A stretch of DNA of 64,000 bases from Hirsutella rhossiliensis (lineage: Eukaryota > Ascomycota > Sordariomycetes > Hypocreales > Ophiocordycipitaceae). Position 1 is the first letter of the stretch. Each line of letters starts with the position of its first letter. The stretch covers positions 1-64,000 of the forward strand of contig NW_025408687.1 of the NCBI RefSeq assembly GCF_020360975.1, read 5' to 3'. Below, piece by piece: positions 22,643-35,535 of this stretch. The notes below the pieces were generated by a model. That model did no database searches, was not told the DNA's origin, and saw only the letters and a list, made by a program, of their open reading frames with translations. The position numbers and the translations under genes are program-made.

Positions 22643-24140
22643 TCAGGGCAACTCGAGCTCGTAGTAGACATAGGCCGTGTACTCCTGTCCTTCTCCCGTC
22701 CCTAGCCCAGCCGCCGCCATCTCCGACGTCATCGCTGCGTCGTCCTTGGTGACCCGTCCGCGCTTGTCCCGGCCAAACGCGTTGCCTCCCAGGTATGAGT
22801 AATTTAAGTCCAGGGCAGACTTGACTTTGGGAGCCAGTTTCGATGTTGTCTATGTGGAGCGACGCACACGTCAGTATCTGCCAGAAATTGTTCAAGAGGC
22901 TGCTCAAGTCTGGGCCAAGCGAGAGTCGATAAAGGAAGCTCCACTCCGGGAGGGGATGAAAGCCCAGTAGATCCGGCATACCTTGACCAGAGCCGTCACA
23001 TAGTCCAGCGGCAAGCCGTAGCGCAGGACCGCTTCGACAAAGACCTCAGCGTCAGAACATGGGTCCAGACCATGACGCTCTCGCTCCACCCGGTCCTTCC
23101 CAAGCGCAAGGCCTCTCCGCAAACTTTTCGTTCTTCGTTGGTGACCCGGTCCAGCTCACGCTGCTCCTCCTCGCGGCCGCCCTGAACATACGTGTACTGA
23201 CGCGGCGTCCACTTTTGCTCGCGGCACTTGTGGATGAAGTCAGGGCCGTGCTTCTTGAATGTCGCGGCCGCGAAGAGGGTGAACTCGTCGTCGTGGTCCA
23301 CCTCGACCGCAGATCGGGGGACGACCATGGGGGACAAGGTCTCGTATGTCTTGATGAAGTCCTTTTTGACATTTGTCGGTACGGCGATCAGATGGGTCTC
23401 GATGAATTCCGAATCTTGGACCAGTAGTCGAGGATCGACAACGGGAGTGAGGGATTTGGTGGCTAGATTACCACTGCAGGTGGACAAGCATGGTTAGCGA
23501 GCGGCATTGCGCAGTGCTCATCGAGGCGGACACCCACGTCTGGCGTCGTTGTAAGGCCGCAAGGTTCGTCTTGACCGAGTTGTACTGGTTAAACTTGGTT
23601 TTGACGTCATTGTCCACGGTGACGAGCTCCTGGACGGCTTCAGTGAGTGGGAGGGTAGCCTTGCGAGAAGCGTTATCGAACCTTTTGCAGTGTGTCTATA
23701 AGCTCTCCCAGGGACTTGTCGGCTCGGTATCGGATCTTGTTCCAGCTAAAGCCGCGGATGTACTGGTCGGTCGGTTCTGAGCAAGACGTGGTCAGCAGGC
23801 TTACACGATGCCCGAGTCATCACGCATGGCTTCCGGGAATCCTGACTATCGTTGACCATTTTGTAAGAGGTGAGTCGCTCCTCGTCATTGTTGAGAAGCT
23901 GGCGCAGCGAGTCGCCAACCTTTGCCACGACGGCTTGGCATGATGCCTCGAGCTTGGCCAGGTCGTCGGCCTGCTGGACCAGGGCATCCAAGGTGCCAAT
24001 CTTGAAATCGGGGATCCGAAAGGCCCGACCGAGCCGTTATCTGGAGACACGGTGGCGCTCAGGGCTGCTATGGCGTCGTCGCGGTCGCTGGAATCGAAGA
24101 CGCCGAGGGGCAGGGAGAGCAGGGCGTACTTGGTTGACAT
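22643..24140 (-). CDS. vma5: V-type proton ATPase subunit C (VMA5)
   Basis: Subunit C bridges the V1 and Vo parts of the vacuolar proton pump and controls their reversible assembly. The start at 24140 reads MSTKYALLSLPLGVFDSSD. After one frame change near 24015 the next segment reads FKIGTLDALVQQADDLAKLE. Introns fit about 23777-23846 (gtcagg to ctcag), a 54-nt intron near 23640-23690, 23474-23537 (gtgggt to ctgcag) and one near 22860-22980. Conserved blocks are PTDQYIRGFSWNKIRYRADK, LTPVVDPRLLVQDSEFIET, PRSAVEVDHDDEFTLFAAA and VEAVLRYGLPLDYVTALVK. The C-terminus is AYVYYELELP with the stop at 22643-22645. A second frame change lies near 23060. Length and order match the family. Confidence 0.92.
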
Positions 24141-25713
24141 GGCGGGCGACCTCGGCTCGGTGCTCCGCAACACAGAACGCGCGCGTATGTTCAAACGAGC
24201 CTGTGTTCCGCGGAGGACGGAGAAGAGGGGTTAACAAGGAAGATGGCGATGTTGTGACGTTGGTGCAGCGGCGCGACTACAAGGTATCTTTGGCCACGAG
24301 GCTGATGATGAAGACGTCTCGTAACGTCTTGTCTCGTCCGGCCTGCCGACGCGCTAGGGAGGTACGAGGGGGGCCCTGTCTTGGGTACCCAAGATGTGCG
24401 GGGGACTCGGGGAAGATTGTAGGTGGATGGGAGCCTCGGCAGAGGTACCTTTCGGGTACCTTAGGTAAGGCAACTGCCAACGTTGCACCTTGATGGGAGC
24501 GAGGGTAACTGCAGGGAGCTTGGAGGCGCGTTTGCCTCGATACTAGTAATACCTCTTCACCTCGGCGGGCGAGGTAGAGGATACCTTTGTCTCCAGAGAG
24601 CCCCTGGGGAAGCCCGCCATGCTGATTCTCAACGGTCCTCTCAACAGCGGACGGCAAGATAGGACGGTTGGCCGCTGCGGCTCGAGTCAGAGGCTGGCAT
24701 GTGTACACATATTCCGAGCACATTGTACGTACGAATGTATTCTCGAGTGAGATGGCCAACACCGTCGATGTACTAGGCGAGGTTGCACCGTACTCTAATG
24801 TACCTCGTTGTAGCCGTCAACTGTGCCTGCACATGGGCCGATACGAGGCAAAGGTGGCTGGGCAAGTCCCTCGTCTCAATCTCTACCTCGTCTCGGCTCC
24901 TCCCGAGGTTCCTAGACGCAAGCATAGCCAGGGCGAAATAGGTTCCTCGGGCGGATTCTGTACAACCGGGTCCGTACCGAGCATGTCCTCCACCCGCCAA
25001 AGTGACCTACCCCTCGTTGCCCACAGCACCTCTGTTTCCCCACTCTGTCCAATGCCCGCTGGAAACGACGCTGGCCCGGCGGACGCCACAGGGCTCGGCT
25101 GGCCACTGGCGACAGTGCCTTGGGCCCTGGACCTGGCCGTTTATTACCTGCCTAAGCACGCCGTACTAGGCGTACTCGGTACCATGGCCCGCTGTACTGA
25201 GAACATTTGCATACACCCCCATGCACGCACAAGCCCGAGCCGCTGCTCAATGGTAGCCCTCGTGACCGCCATAATTCTTAGCGACACACATGCCCAGAGT
25301 ACCTGCCTGGGCTCCTTTGCTCGCTCTCTCTCTTCCCTCTCCTTGTTTGCCAATGCCATGCGTCGTTGGCCCCAAAGAGTCCGTCTTGCAAACCTTTCAC
25401 TCGGCAGTCGAGGCTGGGGAGAGCTTCTTCATGAGCCTTTCACCGCCACCTGCTCGACGACACGCTGCCACGCTGCACCGACCGCTCAGGGATCCAAATC
25501 ATCAGCTACCTTGACCCGTTGACCAGCACCAAAGTCATCACCGCCTCACCTGGCCCTGTCCGCGGCTCTACCTACGACGGGCCCTCTCCCCAGCTTGACG
25601 CTGGAACATGAGATACGTCGCCGCATGAGCGACTCGCCGCCCGCAATCCACTCCAGAGGGCATGTAGCACGTCCTCGGGTGCTCGCCCTGAGCCCGGGAC
25701 CTCTGTGGTCGCC
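24141..25713. other. Intergenic, divergent promoter region between VMA5 and the AT-hook gene
   Basis: About 1.6 kb with no supported gene. It contains GGTACC-rich patches: a perfect 14-bp palindrome cttgggtacccaag at 24380-24393, and gaggtacctttcgggtacc with ttaggtaagg at 24442-24470. A 284-codon plus-strand open frame (24668-25522) has Ser/Thr/Cys/His-rich, non-coding-like composition and was not accepted. Confidence 0.5.
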
Positions 25714-28391
25714 ATGGCTGCCGCTGCGCGTTGGCCACCCTCTCTTCTTCTTCTGTCCTCGGTCGTGCTGGACCGCTCGCTGAGCTCCTCGCCTCCTCGC
25801 ATTTGACTATTTAGCTGACTCGTTCCCGCTGCGCAGCTACCGCGTCCCCCTCCGCCAGCAACAAGCCAGACGACCAGCCGTCCCGCAATGAGGCGCCCTC
25901 CGTACTGTCCCCCACGCTAGTCCCGACACCGCCCACGACCAGCGGCAGCTCGATTCGAGGTTCGTCCCTTCGCTCGCTGCATGCAACAAGCCATGTGTCG
26001 TCGTGAAGCGGTCCGTATGCTCGGTAGCTAACTCACGACAAGCTTCAGACGCCCTAGATTCCACTGGCTTCCACACAGACGGTCGTGTAAGAAACCCAGT
26101 GCCCACCAAACTCCAGGGCATGACCAACAACAGGAACGGCAAATTTGCCGTCATGCATATCGACCTGACCGGCACCAAGCCTTCCGATCGCAATGCCGCC
26201 GCAAAACGAACGAGCGAGGAAACCGAGGCACAGGCCAGACGTGCCAACCAGATTGGCTGGCAACCTGTGAGGCGCACCAAATCGACCTGGCATAACGACG
26301 AACTCGATTTTCAGAGGGCCAAGACTTCTGATGCCGCGACTCCGCCTTCGAGGACCGCCGTCCCGACATCAACTTCTACTGCTGCTGCTACCACCTCGAC
26401 AACCGCCCCGACATCTGAGTGGCTGCAGACGTGCATACCTGCACCCCGCGAGACAAAAGCCGAGCAAGCTCGTCTCCTGACTCTTCTGCGCACTCTACAT
26501 CCCATCTTGGTCGTCGACCAGCTGTGCAAAGCGCTGGCTTACTTCGGCGGCATCCCTGGCGCTCCGCCTCCGACAGATGGAGCGTTCCCCTCTAGTGCCG
26601 CGACTAATGGCCCCGGCTCGCTGCTGTTGAGCTGGCTTGCCGAAATTTTTCCTCCGGTCGACGACCCTGCCGCCATGGGACAAAATCTTCATCTCCCGCC
26701 TCTCTTCTGTGGCGGGCCAGACCGGTTGGGACCGCCAAGAGGCCACTTCCACGGCCGCCCCTCCAAACGGTCCTGTAAGAAGAGCCCGAGGCCGACCCAA
26801 GGGAAGCAAAAGTTCCAAGGTGCGTAAAGACAAGGGAATGAAGAAGTCCCGTCCACCTCCCTCAACAGCCAATCCGTCCGGGTCCCAAGACACGAATCAG
26901 CCACTGCCGGTTGACGGACAGAACGGCCGATCTGGCAGTGTCGCGAACAGTGCCGCCCAAACCGCCACGACCACGACGACGGTCCAATCTCAGGCGCCGG
27001 TAGGGAGCCAGGTTAATCCAGACGCAAGCACGACGAGCACGCCTGGCGCAAAGAAAAGAGGGCGTCCGAAGGGCTCTAAAAATAGACCAAAAGATAAGCC
27101 GGATGCTTCAAAGGGGCCCTCAGATCAGGCCATCGCGGCCCCGGCGGCCCAAGTTCAGAGCTCGACGAGTCCCATGTCTCGCCCCTCAAATATGTCTAAA
27201 GGAGCGCCTGCAATTCTTGAAGATGGTCAGAACGGTCCAGCTCCGGCACACAGTCTGTCCGGAAGCGTTCCACGAAACGAGGCGTCACTGCCGGCGGCGG
27301 CGGACACCCCTTCTCTTCCTGACAGTGGCTCGGCCCCTATATACACGGGCTTCTTTCCGGGACAGGGTCAGCAGATGGAACAGGATGGCCAACAGAGAAG
27401 CAGTCTCGGGTCCAATGCTACACCACATCCGAGAAATTCGAAGCGTTCAGCTCAGTACGACAGCCCAGCACCTTCAGATGGCACGGCGAGCCAAGGCTAC
27501 TCAGCCGCTCAAACTATGGGTGCAGTTCCCAGGTCCAGCTTACTAAGCGGCGCCGAATATCCAAGGACGTGAGCCAGCAGCCAGGCATGAGCATAGAATC
27601 ACAGGCGCTGTCGCCCGACTTGACAGCATCACCAGCGTTGAGCCATGGCTTCAGCAGCGCTTCACCCCAGCTATCAGCCTCCAGGAGCTTCGAACCTCAC
27701 AAAGCCACCAATAACAGGCCGCCCAACGCCAGCATGGGTGCAAGCCTGGGCTTGCACCAGCAGCAACAACCACAGCGCTTCTACGCCCAACAGTCGCAGC
27801 ACCCATCTCCCAGCGTGAGTGCGGCGGATCAGCATTCTCATGGCGTCATGCAAACATCGGTGCCGCCAAGGCCAAGAAGTCAAATGGCTGGCGCCTACGG
27901 CGCGCAACGACATGTCCACCTCTCGCCCCAGATGATTTACACGCAACAGCCGCAGCCGCAGCCGCCCATGAGCAACCCAATAGGATCCCTCGGCCACCAC
28001 AGCACCAGCCTCAGTCGCAGCATGAGCGGCGGCCACCACCAGTACTCGCCGGGCATGGGAAGGCAAGATTCAGGGGGAAACGGCGCTCCTGGATTGGCCC
28101 AGCAAGGAGGTGCGGGCGCTGCCAGGCCAGCTGCTCCGGGGTGGAGCTGGACAGGCCCATGGGTTCCACAGTCATCAACATCAGCAGGCTACATCGCAGC
28201 CTAACACGCTGGGCTCCTTCCACAGCATCAACGAGCAGAGTTATTTGAACATGGACTACGGCCTCACGGAGCGGGACGTCCAGGACGCGGCAGCCGTCAC
28301 GGCGCTTGGTAGTCCGTCTCAGCTGGAAACGACTCTGGCCCAGCCCAAGATGCGGGACCACCACATGTTCCAGAGCATCGGGAGACAGTGA
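25714..28391 (+). CDS. AT-hook DNA-binding protein, large disordered (frame-broken)
   Basis: Two classic AT-hook cores are present, RARGRPKGSKSSK (about 26790-26830) and KKRGRPKGSKNRPK (about 27052-27095), each followed by basic residues. AT-hooks bind the minor groove of AT-rich DNA, so the product is probably a nuclear chromatin or transcription cofactor; the precise role is unknown. A proposed 16-nt first exon at 25714-25729 (good Kozak context, weak gttggc donor) would join an exon at 25837 reading TASPSASNKPDDQPS; the next intron (gttcgt to cttcag) ends just before ALDSTGFHTDGRV at about 26050. Downstream are a short folded-looking part (LLTLLRTLHPILVVDQLCKA), a basic KRRRISK cluster near 27550 and long Gln/Pro/Ser-rich tails ending HHMFQSIGRQ. 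Frame changes are needed near 26650, 27540 and 28120. Confidence 0.7.
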
Positions 28392-29152
28392 CGCCAACGC
28401 CCAATCCCAGAAATCTGACCAAGGAGAAAGGACGCCTGGAGACGTCGCCATCTCCCCGGGCCTTTTCCCCCGGTTCGTGTATGTTTTGTTTTCAATCTCT
28501 TCATCTGACGTTGGTGCCGCGGCGTTGGAGAATCATCCTTGGTGAATTCGCGGGAATCTTGCTCATATTCATTCATCCATGGCGAGGGCGGATTGAGGCT
28601 TGTAACGACTTTTACGAATTATTCCTTGTCTAGCGATAAGATGGCGATGCACGAAGGTGGTTGGAAGGAACAGGACAGGACAGGCTGGGCTGGACAACGA
28701 TGGTGCACAGTGTGGACAGACAGACCCTGTGTGACCAATGTGTCGGACATTGGCTGGGTGTCAAAGCGGTAGCATATCACCATCCCATGAGGAGAAACAG
28801 AGCGTGTTGGGGGAACCGTTCTCTTCATCCTGTGCGATGCTCTGCGCTGTAGCATGCACTCGCGTTATCAAAGCTTGAACAAAAGAGACGTGGCTGAAGG
28901 CGGCACCCATCGCCGCAACTGTCTATCATTGAACCTCGCTCAGGCGCTCCCCGGCTCTGCGTTCCGGGCAAGGAACGAGGCCACTCCGCAAAACACATGC
29001 CTGCTTGTCTTTCCACCGCTGACAGAAAAAACGCCATGGAAATGCTCATACCTCATTTTGGTAACAGAACGAGAGCAGACACACCAACACAGGAGATCGA
29101 GGTCCCGCAAGGAGGGGAGAGCCATTTCTTGCGGTGCCAACCAAGCCAAGTT
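28392..29152. other. Intergenic, converging 3' ends
   Basis: Between the stop of the AT-hook gene and the stop of the F-box gene. I see only short open frames and no repeats; probably 3' untranslated regions. Confidence 0.5.
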
Positions 29153-30827
29153 TCAGTCGGCGTCATCGTCCGTAGCACCGGGCGGTGGACGGATGGATTC
29201 GTGAATGCTGCGTCCGTACCACCATTCATCCTCCTCGTCCATGCCGTCCTCGCGAATCAGATCGAGCATGACCTGTTGGTTTCGCTTGATGTCTTGTGTC
29301 CGTTGCAGTATTGCGCGGTCGAGGATCATTGCCTCGGCCGTGGTCAGCCAAATCTGCTGCAAAACAGGAAGATCGTTGAGTATGCTTTGGGCGTGATCCT
29401 TGGGTAGTTGACCCATGGGCCGATCAGCTGCCAAGCTGGTGCTGAAGATCCAGCTCGAGTCGAGTAAACCATCTGCGTGGGCCGCGTCCGACTCCATAGG
29501 GTTCTTGACTCTGAATCCGCCTTCGCCGTTCGACGACCGAGCTCCAGGTCTCTCGGCGCCCGCCGACTTCTTACGACCAAAGCCCTTCAAGCCCATGCGC
29601 AGCTTCGTCGACGCTTCGGCGGTATGCTCCTTGGTGAGTCCATTGTACCAGGTGTCGACTGCTGTGCGCCGGCTGTTGTAGCCCTTAATCTCCCATAGCC
29701 GCTCTACTTGACGAAGACCTCCAAGGCACAAAATGGCCGAGTGCACCTCATCGGATGGTCGCTCCCGGAGATAGCCACGGAGTGATCGTTCGACCCGACC
29801 GACGTAGGTCGGAGGGCGGAGTCGTCGGCAAAAGGAGGATATTACCAGAGGGAAAACTTCGTGAACTCTCAGTAACGTTTGGTCATCGTACATGTCCATG
29901 ATTTCCTTCTCGATTGGATTCACGGTATAGGGCATTCTGTGAAGGCCATGCCCATCGAACTCTGCCATGTGCTTCAAATGAAGCTTTCGGTACGTCTCGA
30001 AGAAGTGGAAGATGGTGAAGAGCAGTGGAATGAGACGCCGGCGCATACGTTCGTGCTGTGGTGCAAAGGCGGCGCGTTGGGCCTCGGATTGGCGCAAGAA
30101 TATCTCTTTGGTGATCCATTCGCACATTAAGAAGGCTAGTTTGGCAGCAACGTGTAGCCGATGCCATATGCTGCAGAGAAAATGAAATGTCATGTCGCTA
30201 GAGTTGGTGATGGGATAAAGGCGGAGGGCGTAGGCGGGGATGTGGTGATCGAGGTGGTATCGTACAATGGGCGATTCGTTGAGGGTGATGAGGGTATGCC
30301 ACGACTTGGAAGTCAGTCGTAGGGTGAGAATGTCGGTCAGAGGAAGAGAAGATAGAACCTGGACCTGCAGTTCGTTTGGCAGCGCCAGGAACAACTGATC
30401 AAATGGAATGCTGCGCGCAGAGGGGCCAGGTTAGAAGGGCAGTAAGCCGGCGGGGCGGGAAGAGGACGTCGTACCTTTTCCGAGTCGACTCGGTCGATGC
30501 CCGCGTTTGCGAGGCATGCACCAGCTCCGGCTCGTAGTGGCTCGATTTTGAATGCAGCAGAGAGACCTTGTGCCGTATGCCAAAGAAACGGCCCTTGTCC
30601 CGCTTCTGCTCGACCGGTTTGACGGCATCGGCCTCGGCAAGTTTTGATTCTCGCAATGGCAGAATAAAGTTTGATGCCGAGTTGGAAGCAGAGGAATCGG
30701 GGGGTTCGGCATGTGACGGCGGCTGCTGGCTAGCATTGAGCTGGTGAAGCTTCTCGAAGTAGCGCTCCGAGGCGAACTCGGTGATGTGAGGGGGGTCCAT
30801 GGCGGCAGGGGGGTGGTTTTGAGCCAT
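29153..30827 (-). CDS. F-box protein
   Basis: Two exons, 30475-30827 and 29153-30410, flank a 64-nt intron (gtacga to gcgcag) and give 536 residues. The F-box begins at the exon junction: FDQLFLALPNELQVQVLSSL followed by LTDILTLRLTSKSWHTLITL. F-box proteins link substrates to SKP1 in SCF ubiquitin ligases, which is the likely role. After the F-box come a helical region (IWHRLHVAAKLAFLMCEW, LLFTIFHFFETYRKLHL) and an acidic C-terminus rich in Asp. No WD40 or LRR substrate-recognition repeats are seen, so this is an F-box protein of unassigned class. The N-terminal ~115 residues are polar and disordered. The first ATG at 30827 (MAQNHPPAAMDPP) is used; a second in-frame ATG nine codons on is an alternative. 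No frame break. Confidence 0.83.
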
Positions 30828-33000
30828 GGTGGGCGGTCGTCGTCGAATCGCAATCGACGACGGAAAGACAGGAAGCGGTTATCGGGTCGTGGCGGACGGC
30901 AGAGTCGAGCGGCCGGGTCGGCCAGCCCGATGGGAGAGAAGCGTCTCTATTGAATGGCGCAGAGCGAGCTGAAGAGATATGACATGGCGGAAGGTGGGTG
31001 AGGGCGGAAATGGGGTCGAGTCGATGGGCGGCGAGAGGCGGAGCAAGTTGAGTCGAGCGCTGCCACGGATAAGAGAGGACGTCGTCAACGATGAGGGCTG
31101 CAAGCGCCGAGGCCGCCGCGGCGGAAGACAAGAGGACAAACGGTCGATCGAGCCCGGGTCGAGGATGGCGAGATGTTGGAGCAGGCTTTGCGGGTCCGAA
31201 TGGCCTAGGAACCGGAGAAAGAAGTGATGGCCTGCACTTGAGGGATCTGCGGGGCGGAGAGGAATAGGGAGGGAGGCGAGGCGGCAGCGCGGGTACAATC
31301 GCAGGGTTGAGTGGCAGAGGCGAGGCGAGGCGAGGCAAGGCGAAGGCAGGTGGTGGTGGGTGGGAGGAGGTGAGAGACAGGGAGAGAGACAGACTGGGGA
31401 ATGGATGGATTTTTGCTGCTCAACAGGATCGAGGTGGTATGGAAGGCTGGGCCGGTGGTGGCGGCGGTAGCGGTGGTCTGTAGCGGGCCCAGGCGGTCGC
31501 AAGGCACCCGCGGAGCGAGAAGGGGGAGAGGAGAAGGCGAGAGGGCGCCTGTAGGAGAGGGAGAGGAAAAGATGGGGGTACCGGATATGTACCTGGCAGC
31601 GCCGACCTAACCAAGTCGCCAACCCCGGGTTCATCAGGGAAATGTCTCAGCGGCGAAGCTGGTTCGTCGAAACGGCCGTTTGGCCGGCGTAATAGTGGAG
31701 AGGGCGCATCAGAGAGGTCGCCCACCGTGCCGTGCCAGCCAGTCGACGGCTGGTAAGTACCTACAGTACCTACCTAGGTAGGTAATCAGGGTGGATGATA
31801 GTAGGTACCCAGGTGGGCAGGCAGGAAGGTACCGAGGTAGGTACTTGGTATCAGGAACCGACCGCTACGGAGAACGGATACAGGGGACTAGTCGCTTCGG
31901 CTTCGGTACCCGAGGCATCTATCTCCCTTTCGCCTCACCGTACGCACTGTGCCGCGGCCTTTCCCACATGCGGTGATCGTACAGTGTCGGAAACATTGTC
32001 ATCTGTTCCTTGCAGCCAAGACACGGGATTGCTTCTCGCAAGTCCAAGGTACGAGTCACCACACCACCCACCTCCTGCTGCTACCGGCGATTAGTAGTAC
32101 GGAGCAATCAGAAGGGGCATACAGTACGTCTCTTGTCCAGCCAGTCCCGCTTCGGTTTTCCCGGCCGAGCGGACACTGAGCGAGTTGGGAGGATAAAAGA
32201 CTGCAGTACACGCGTCAGGGAGTTGGAGCAAAAGCACGTCTCGTCTCCAGGCGCACTTTCTGTGCTAAATACCTACTGATGGGCACCACTCAACCCGGCC
32301 GAGGCTTGATCCTCTTTGCCTCTCGCTCTCCCACGAGACGCTTGTCTTGCAGACACGGCAGAAAGCGGAGAGTTTGTGCTCGCAGTGGACTCGTTGATCG
32401 ACCTTTTTTGGCATCGCCAATGGACAAGGAGATTTAAGCTATTATGGCGAGCCGCCTCCACGTGAGACGCAATCTTGGCTGTCCGCGGTCGCCAACTCTT
32501 TTTCCTCCGAAGCGAAATTTCAAAAATCAAAATCACTCGACAACCAACGTGACGACTTGGTCGTTGACTCTCGTCGATCGCTACTTGGGCCCATGGTCAC
32601 GCCTAGGGCCAGGTGAAACGCGGGCCATTGCCCGCTGCAACGGTCGCATCCGCGCACCCCAAGTCAATTCCCGCCCGTCCCTTGGCTACCGGTCGTCTGT
32701 TTGGCAAAAGTCAGACGTCGTCATGATAGTCCCAGGACATCAGGTTGGCAAGGGAGGACGGCTTGGGCATGTCCAGCCCAAGTCACCTACTACGTTACCT
32801 CGCTTGCCCCAACACCTAGGCTCCCGCCTGGTTTCCGTCTTCATCGCGCGTTCATGGGACGGACCCTTTTCTCCCGACCACTTTTCTCCCCGTGGCTCGA
32901 GCCAGTATCAGTTCGACAGAGTTGTCCTGCAGCGAAAGAGCAAGAGCGAGCGAGAGAGAGCCGTGTATACACGGGAATAGACAGGCTCGCTCGCAGTCGA

Positions 33001-33026
33001 CAAGCAAGCAAGCAAGCAAGCAAGCA
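33001..33026. repeat. (CAAG)n microsatellite, six units
   Basis: Six consecutive CAAG units plus CA, preceded by a purine-rich gagcgagagaga stretch at about 32940-32960. It is a simple tandem repeat in non-coding DNA. Confidence 0.9.
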
Positions 33027-35493
33027 TGCGCTCGCAGCGAGGAGGGGGTGCACAAAGGGCGAAAAAGGCAAAGCGAACACCCCTCCGGCCCTTCTCTCGG
33101 CCGTTTCCATGTGCCGCCGACGGCGTCGTGTCTCGTCGATGCCGATCCGGGCCCCCGCGCGAGCCAGCAGCAGCCGCCCGCATGGATGCCTACCTACCTA
33201 GGTAGGTACAGTGCAGAGGCCTGCGCACGGTGCGATGCACGGTACACGATCAAGGTTCACCTCCTTTCTCCACGCCGCGTCGTGGCTGCCATCCAGTTGT
33301 CCCGAGTAGAAAGGAAGGGCAATGGATGTCGACGGGCCTCGCTCTTGCATGTAGCTGTTGCATGTATTGCGTGCTGTACCATGGCCACCATGCACCCAAA
33401 GCACTCGGGACACTACCTACCTAGGTAAGGTACCTACCTCTCCGTAAGATGCTCTGCATTTGTCGGTACCGTCCGTCAACCCAACCCATGCCGCCCATGC
33501 GCCCAGTCTCTGCCGCCGCAAAAGTGCCTCGGCCATTCAGAACTGTATGATACGGCGCGCTTGCGTCCCAGAACGCACTTGCCCGACTCAAGACTAGCTT
33601 CATGTCCCTGTGTGTGCACTATACATAGACGAAGCGTCTGCTGGAACATGCCGGGCACTTGACGACATACAGTGGGAGAGCCCTGTACTGTGCTGTGGGC
33701 GTGAGCCTTGGCTTGCCTCTCAGGGTCTCACATGCCCAGGCGGGTGACATGGGTAGGTACGTACCTAACTTGTACCCTTTTTCTACACTTTGTCGGAGTC
33801 CGACGTCGACAACCATCGTCGTTTCAACGACTGGGCCTTATCTTTGCTCCAAGTTTGCTCCAGGGCAGGCCGATACGGTGTTATTCCAGCCAGTCCATCG
33901 GCGAACCGCCTTCACCTTTTATTCTGCAAGCCGTTGAATTGCCAATTTGCGGACCGAGTTCAACGGTCCGTGATGCGCCCCCTCTTGCACCGAGAGCAAG
34001 TCTGCTGCACGGCGCGAGGGTGAAACGGAGTCCCAGAAGAGGCAGGTTTGAGGTCATGCTGTGCGTACCTTGCATCTGAGCGTATCAGGCCAAGCTTAGC
34101 TTTCGGCCGAGTGGCAGTGTCGTGGCCGTCCATTGGGCGCCGGTGCCCTGCCTGACTCGGCTTTGCATTGTGGCTTGTGGGAGAGATAACAAACAGCCTA
34201 GCCCACCGAGGAAGTTCCGCTGCTGTTTTCCGACACTCTTGGTCTGCCGGACAATCAGACTCCCATTCGCCGGGCCTCGTCTTTTGAGGCTTGCCAGGCA
34301 CATGTGTAGGTAGCATGTGTAGATGGGTGGTGTGCGATAAAGACAAGTTAATGCTTGCAACACAAAAGTGCGTGGCTTCTCAGACGAATGACATGGTAGG
34401 TGTTGCCTACCGTCTTTGTCTGTGCGGCAGATGGGATGCATCTGATGCTACGCCATGATGGGACGCGGCCCGCTCGGCATGGAGACCGCCGCCGGGCCGG
34501 CACGCTCTCTTGACGGGACGCCCGGCCCATGCGAGAATCGCTCCGTTGCACCCTGCTGGCTGTTGTGCGATTTTGGGCGGGGGTAGGATAAAGGAGAACA
34601 AACAAGGACCTGTTCAGGTCATCCGCGTCTTCGGGAAGCGCCCACGACGCTACTGTGCGTAGGTAAAGCGTGATACAGTAAGTACATGGGCCTGCGATGC
34701 TACAACACTGTTGACGAGCGGCGGGCTGGCATCCGCCCGTGGGTGGCCGAAGCTCCGGCCGCGATTTTTGGGCACGTGGAGCGGCGGCCGGCCATCTGTC
34801 TGGGCTGCTGGCCCACAGGCATCCTCGGCGGTTCTTTTTCTGTTCTGCTGTGCCGGGCTCCACACGTGGTGCTTCTTCGGACGCATTGTTATCGCTCCGG
34901 CGGGGCCGAGCGGCGGGATAACTTATATCAGTATTGTATCCGTACGTACCTGGATGATAGGTGGGATGGGTTTGTTGATAAGCCAAGTATCCGTGTATCC
35001 GTAGCTGCAAATAGAAGCAGGAAATGCCCACGTCAACAAGAAAGGGACATGGCTTGGCTCAAAGGGAAGAGCACGTGCGCGAGGTCTGTCCTGATAGTGC
35101 CTTGCCTCGAGAATCTGCATATCCGTACTCCTTGTGACTCGACGAAGGTGCCTGAGCTTATCAGACACGCATGTCCCAGAGAATGGAGCGTAACAAAGAG
35201 AGAGGCTGGAAGGTACAGCACTGTATCCGTACATGCCTTGTGAACCCAAGGCTCCCCGCGCCTCCCCGGCAGGCTCTACCCTTGTGCGGCAAAGGAAAGG
35301 GAGGCGTAGCTTGCCTCTTTAGGCGCTGTTCTTGCAGGTATCTCATAATCGCCAATCAATCACCAACGACCCGTCCGTACATTCCTTCCCAGGCATGCTT
35401 TTACAGCTCCTTCTCTCGCCTTTTCTCTCCAATCACATCGAGGCAGCCGCATCATCCTCCACCTCCGCCTCCCCCGACTGCACTGCCCATTAT

Positions 35494-35535
35494 CAATCAT
35501 CATCATCACCACCACCACCACCACCGTCACCACCA
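35494..35535. repeat. (CAT)n/(CAC)n trinucleotide microsatellite
   Basis: Consecutive cat units pass into consecutive cac units, interrupted once by gtc. The repeat lies about 300 bases upstream of the next gene, within its probable 5' leader or promoter. Confidence 0.85.

Noticed and set aside
24668..25522. 284-codon plus-strand frame upstream of the AT-hook gene
   Set aside because: Cys/His/Thr-rich without recognisable fold; overlaps GGTACC-rich promoter-like DNA between divergent genes.
30730..31725. Pro/Ser-rich minus-strand frames upstream of the F-box gene
   Set aside because: Low-complexity readings that extend into the 5' leader of the F-box gene; no start with good context and no conserved part.
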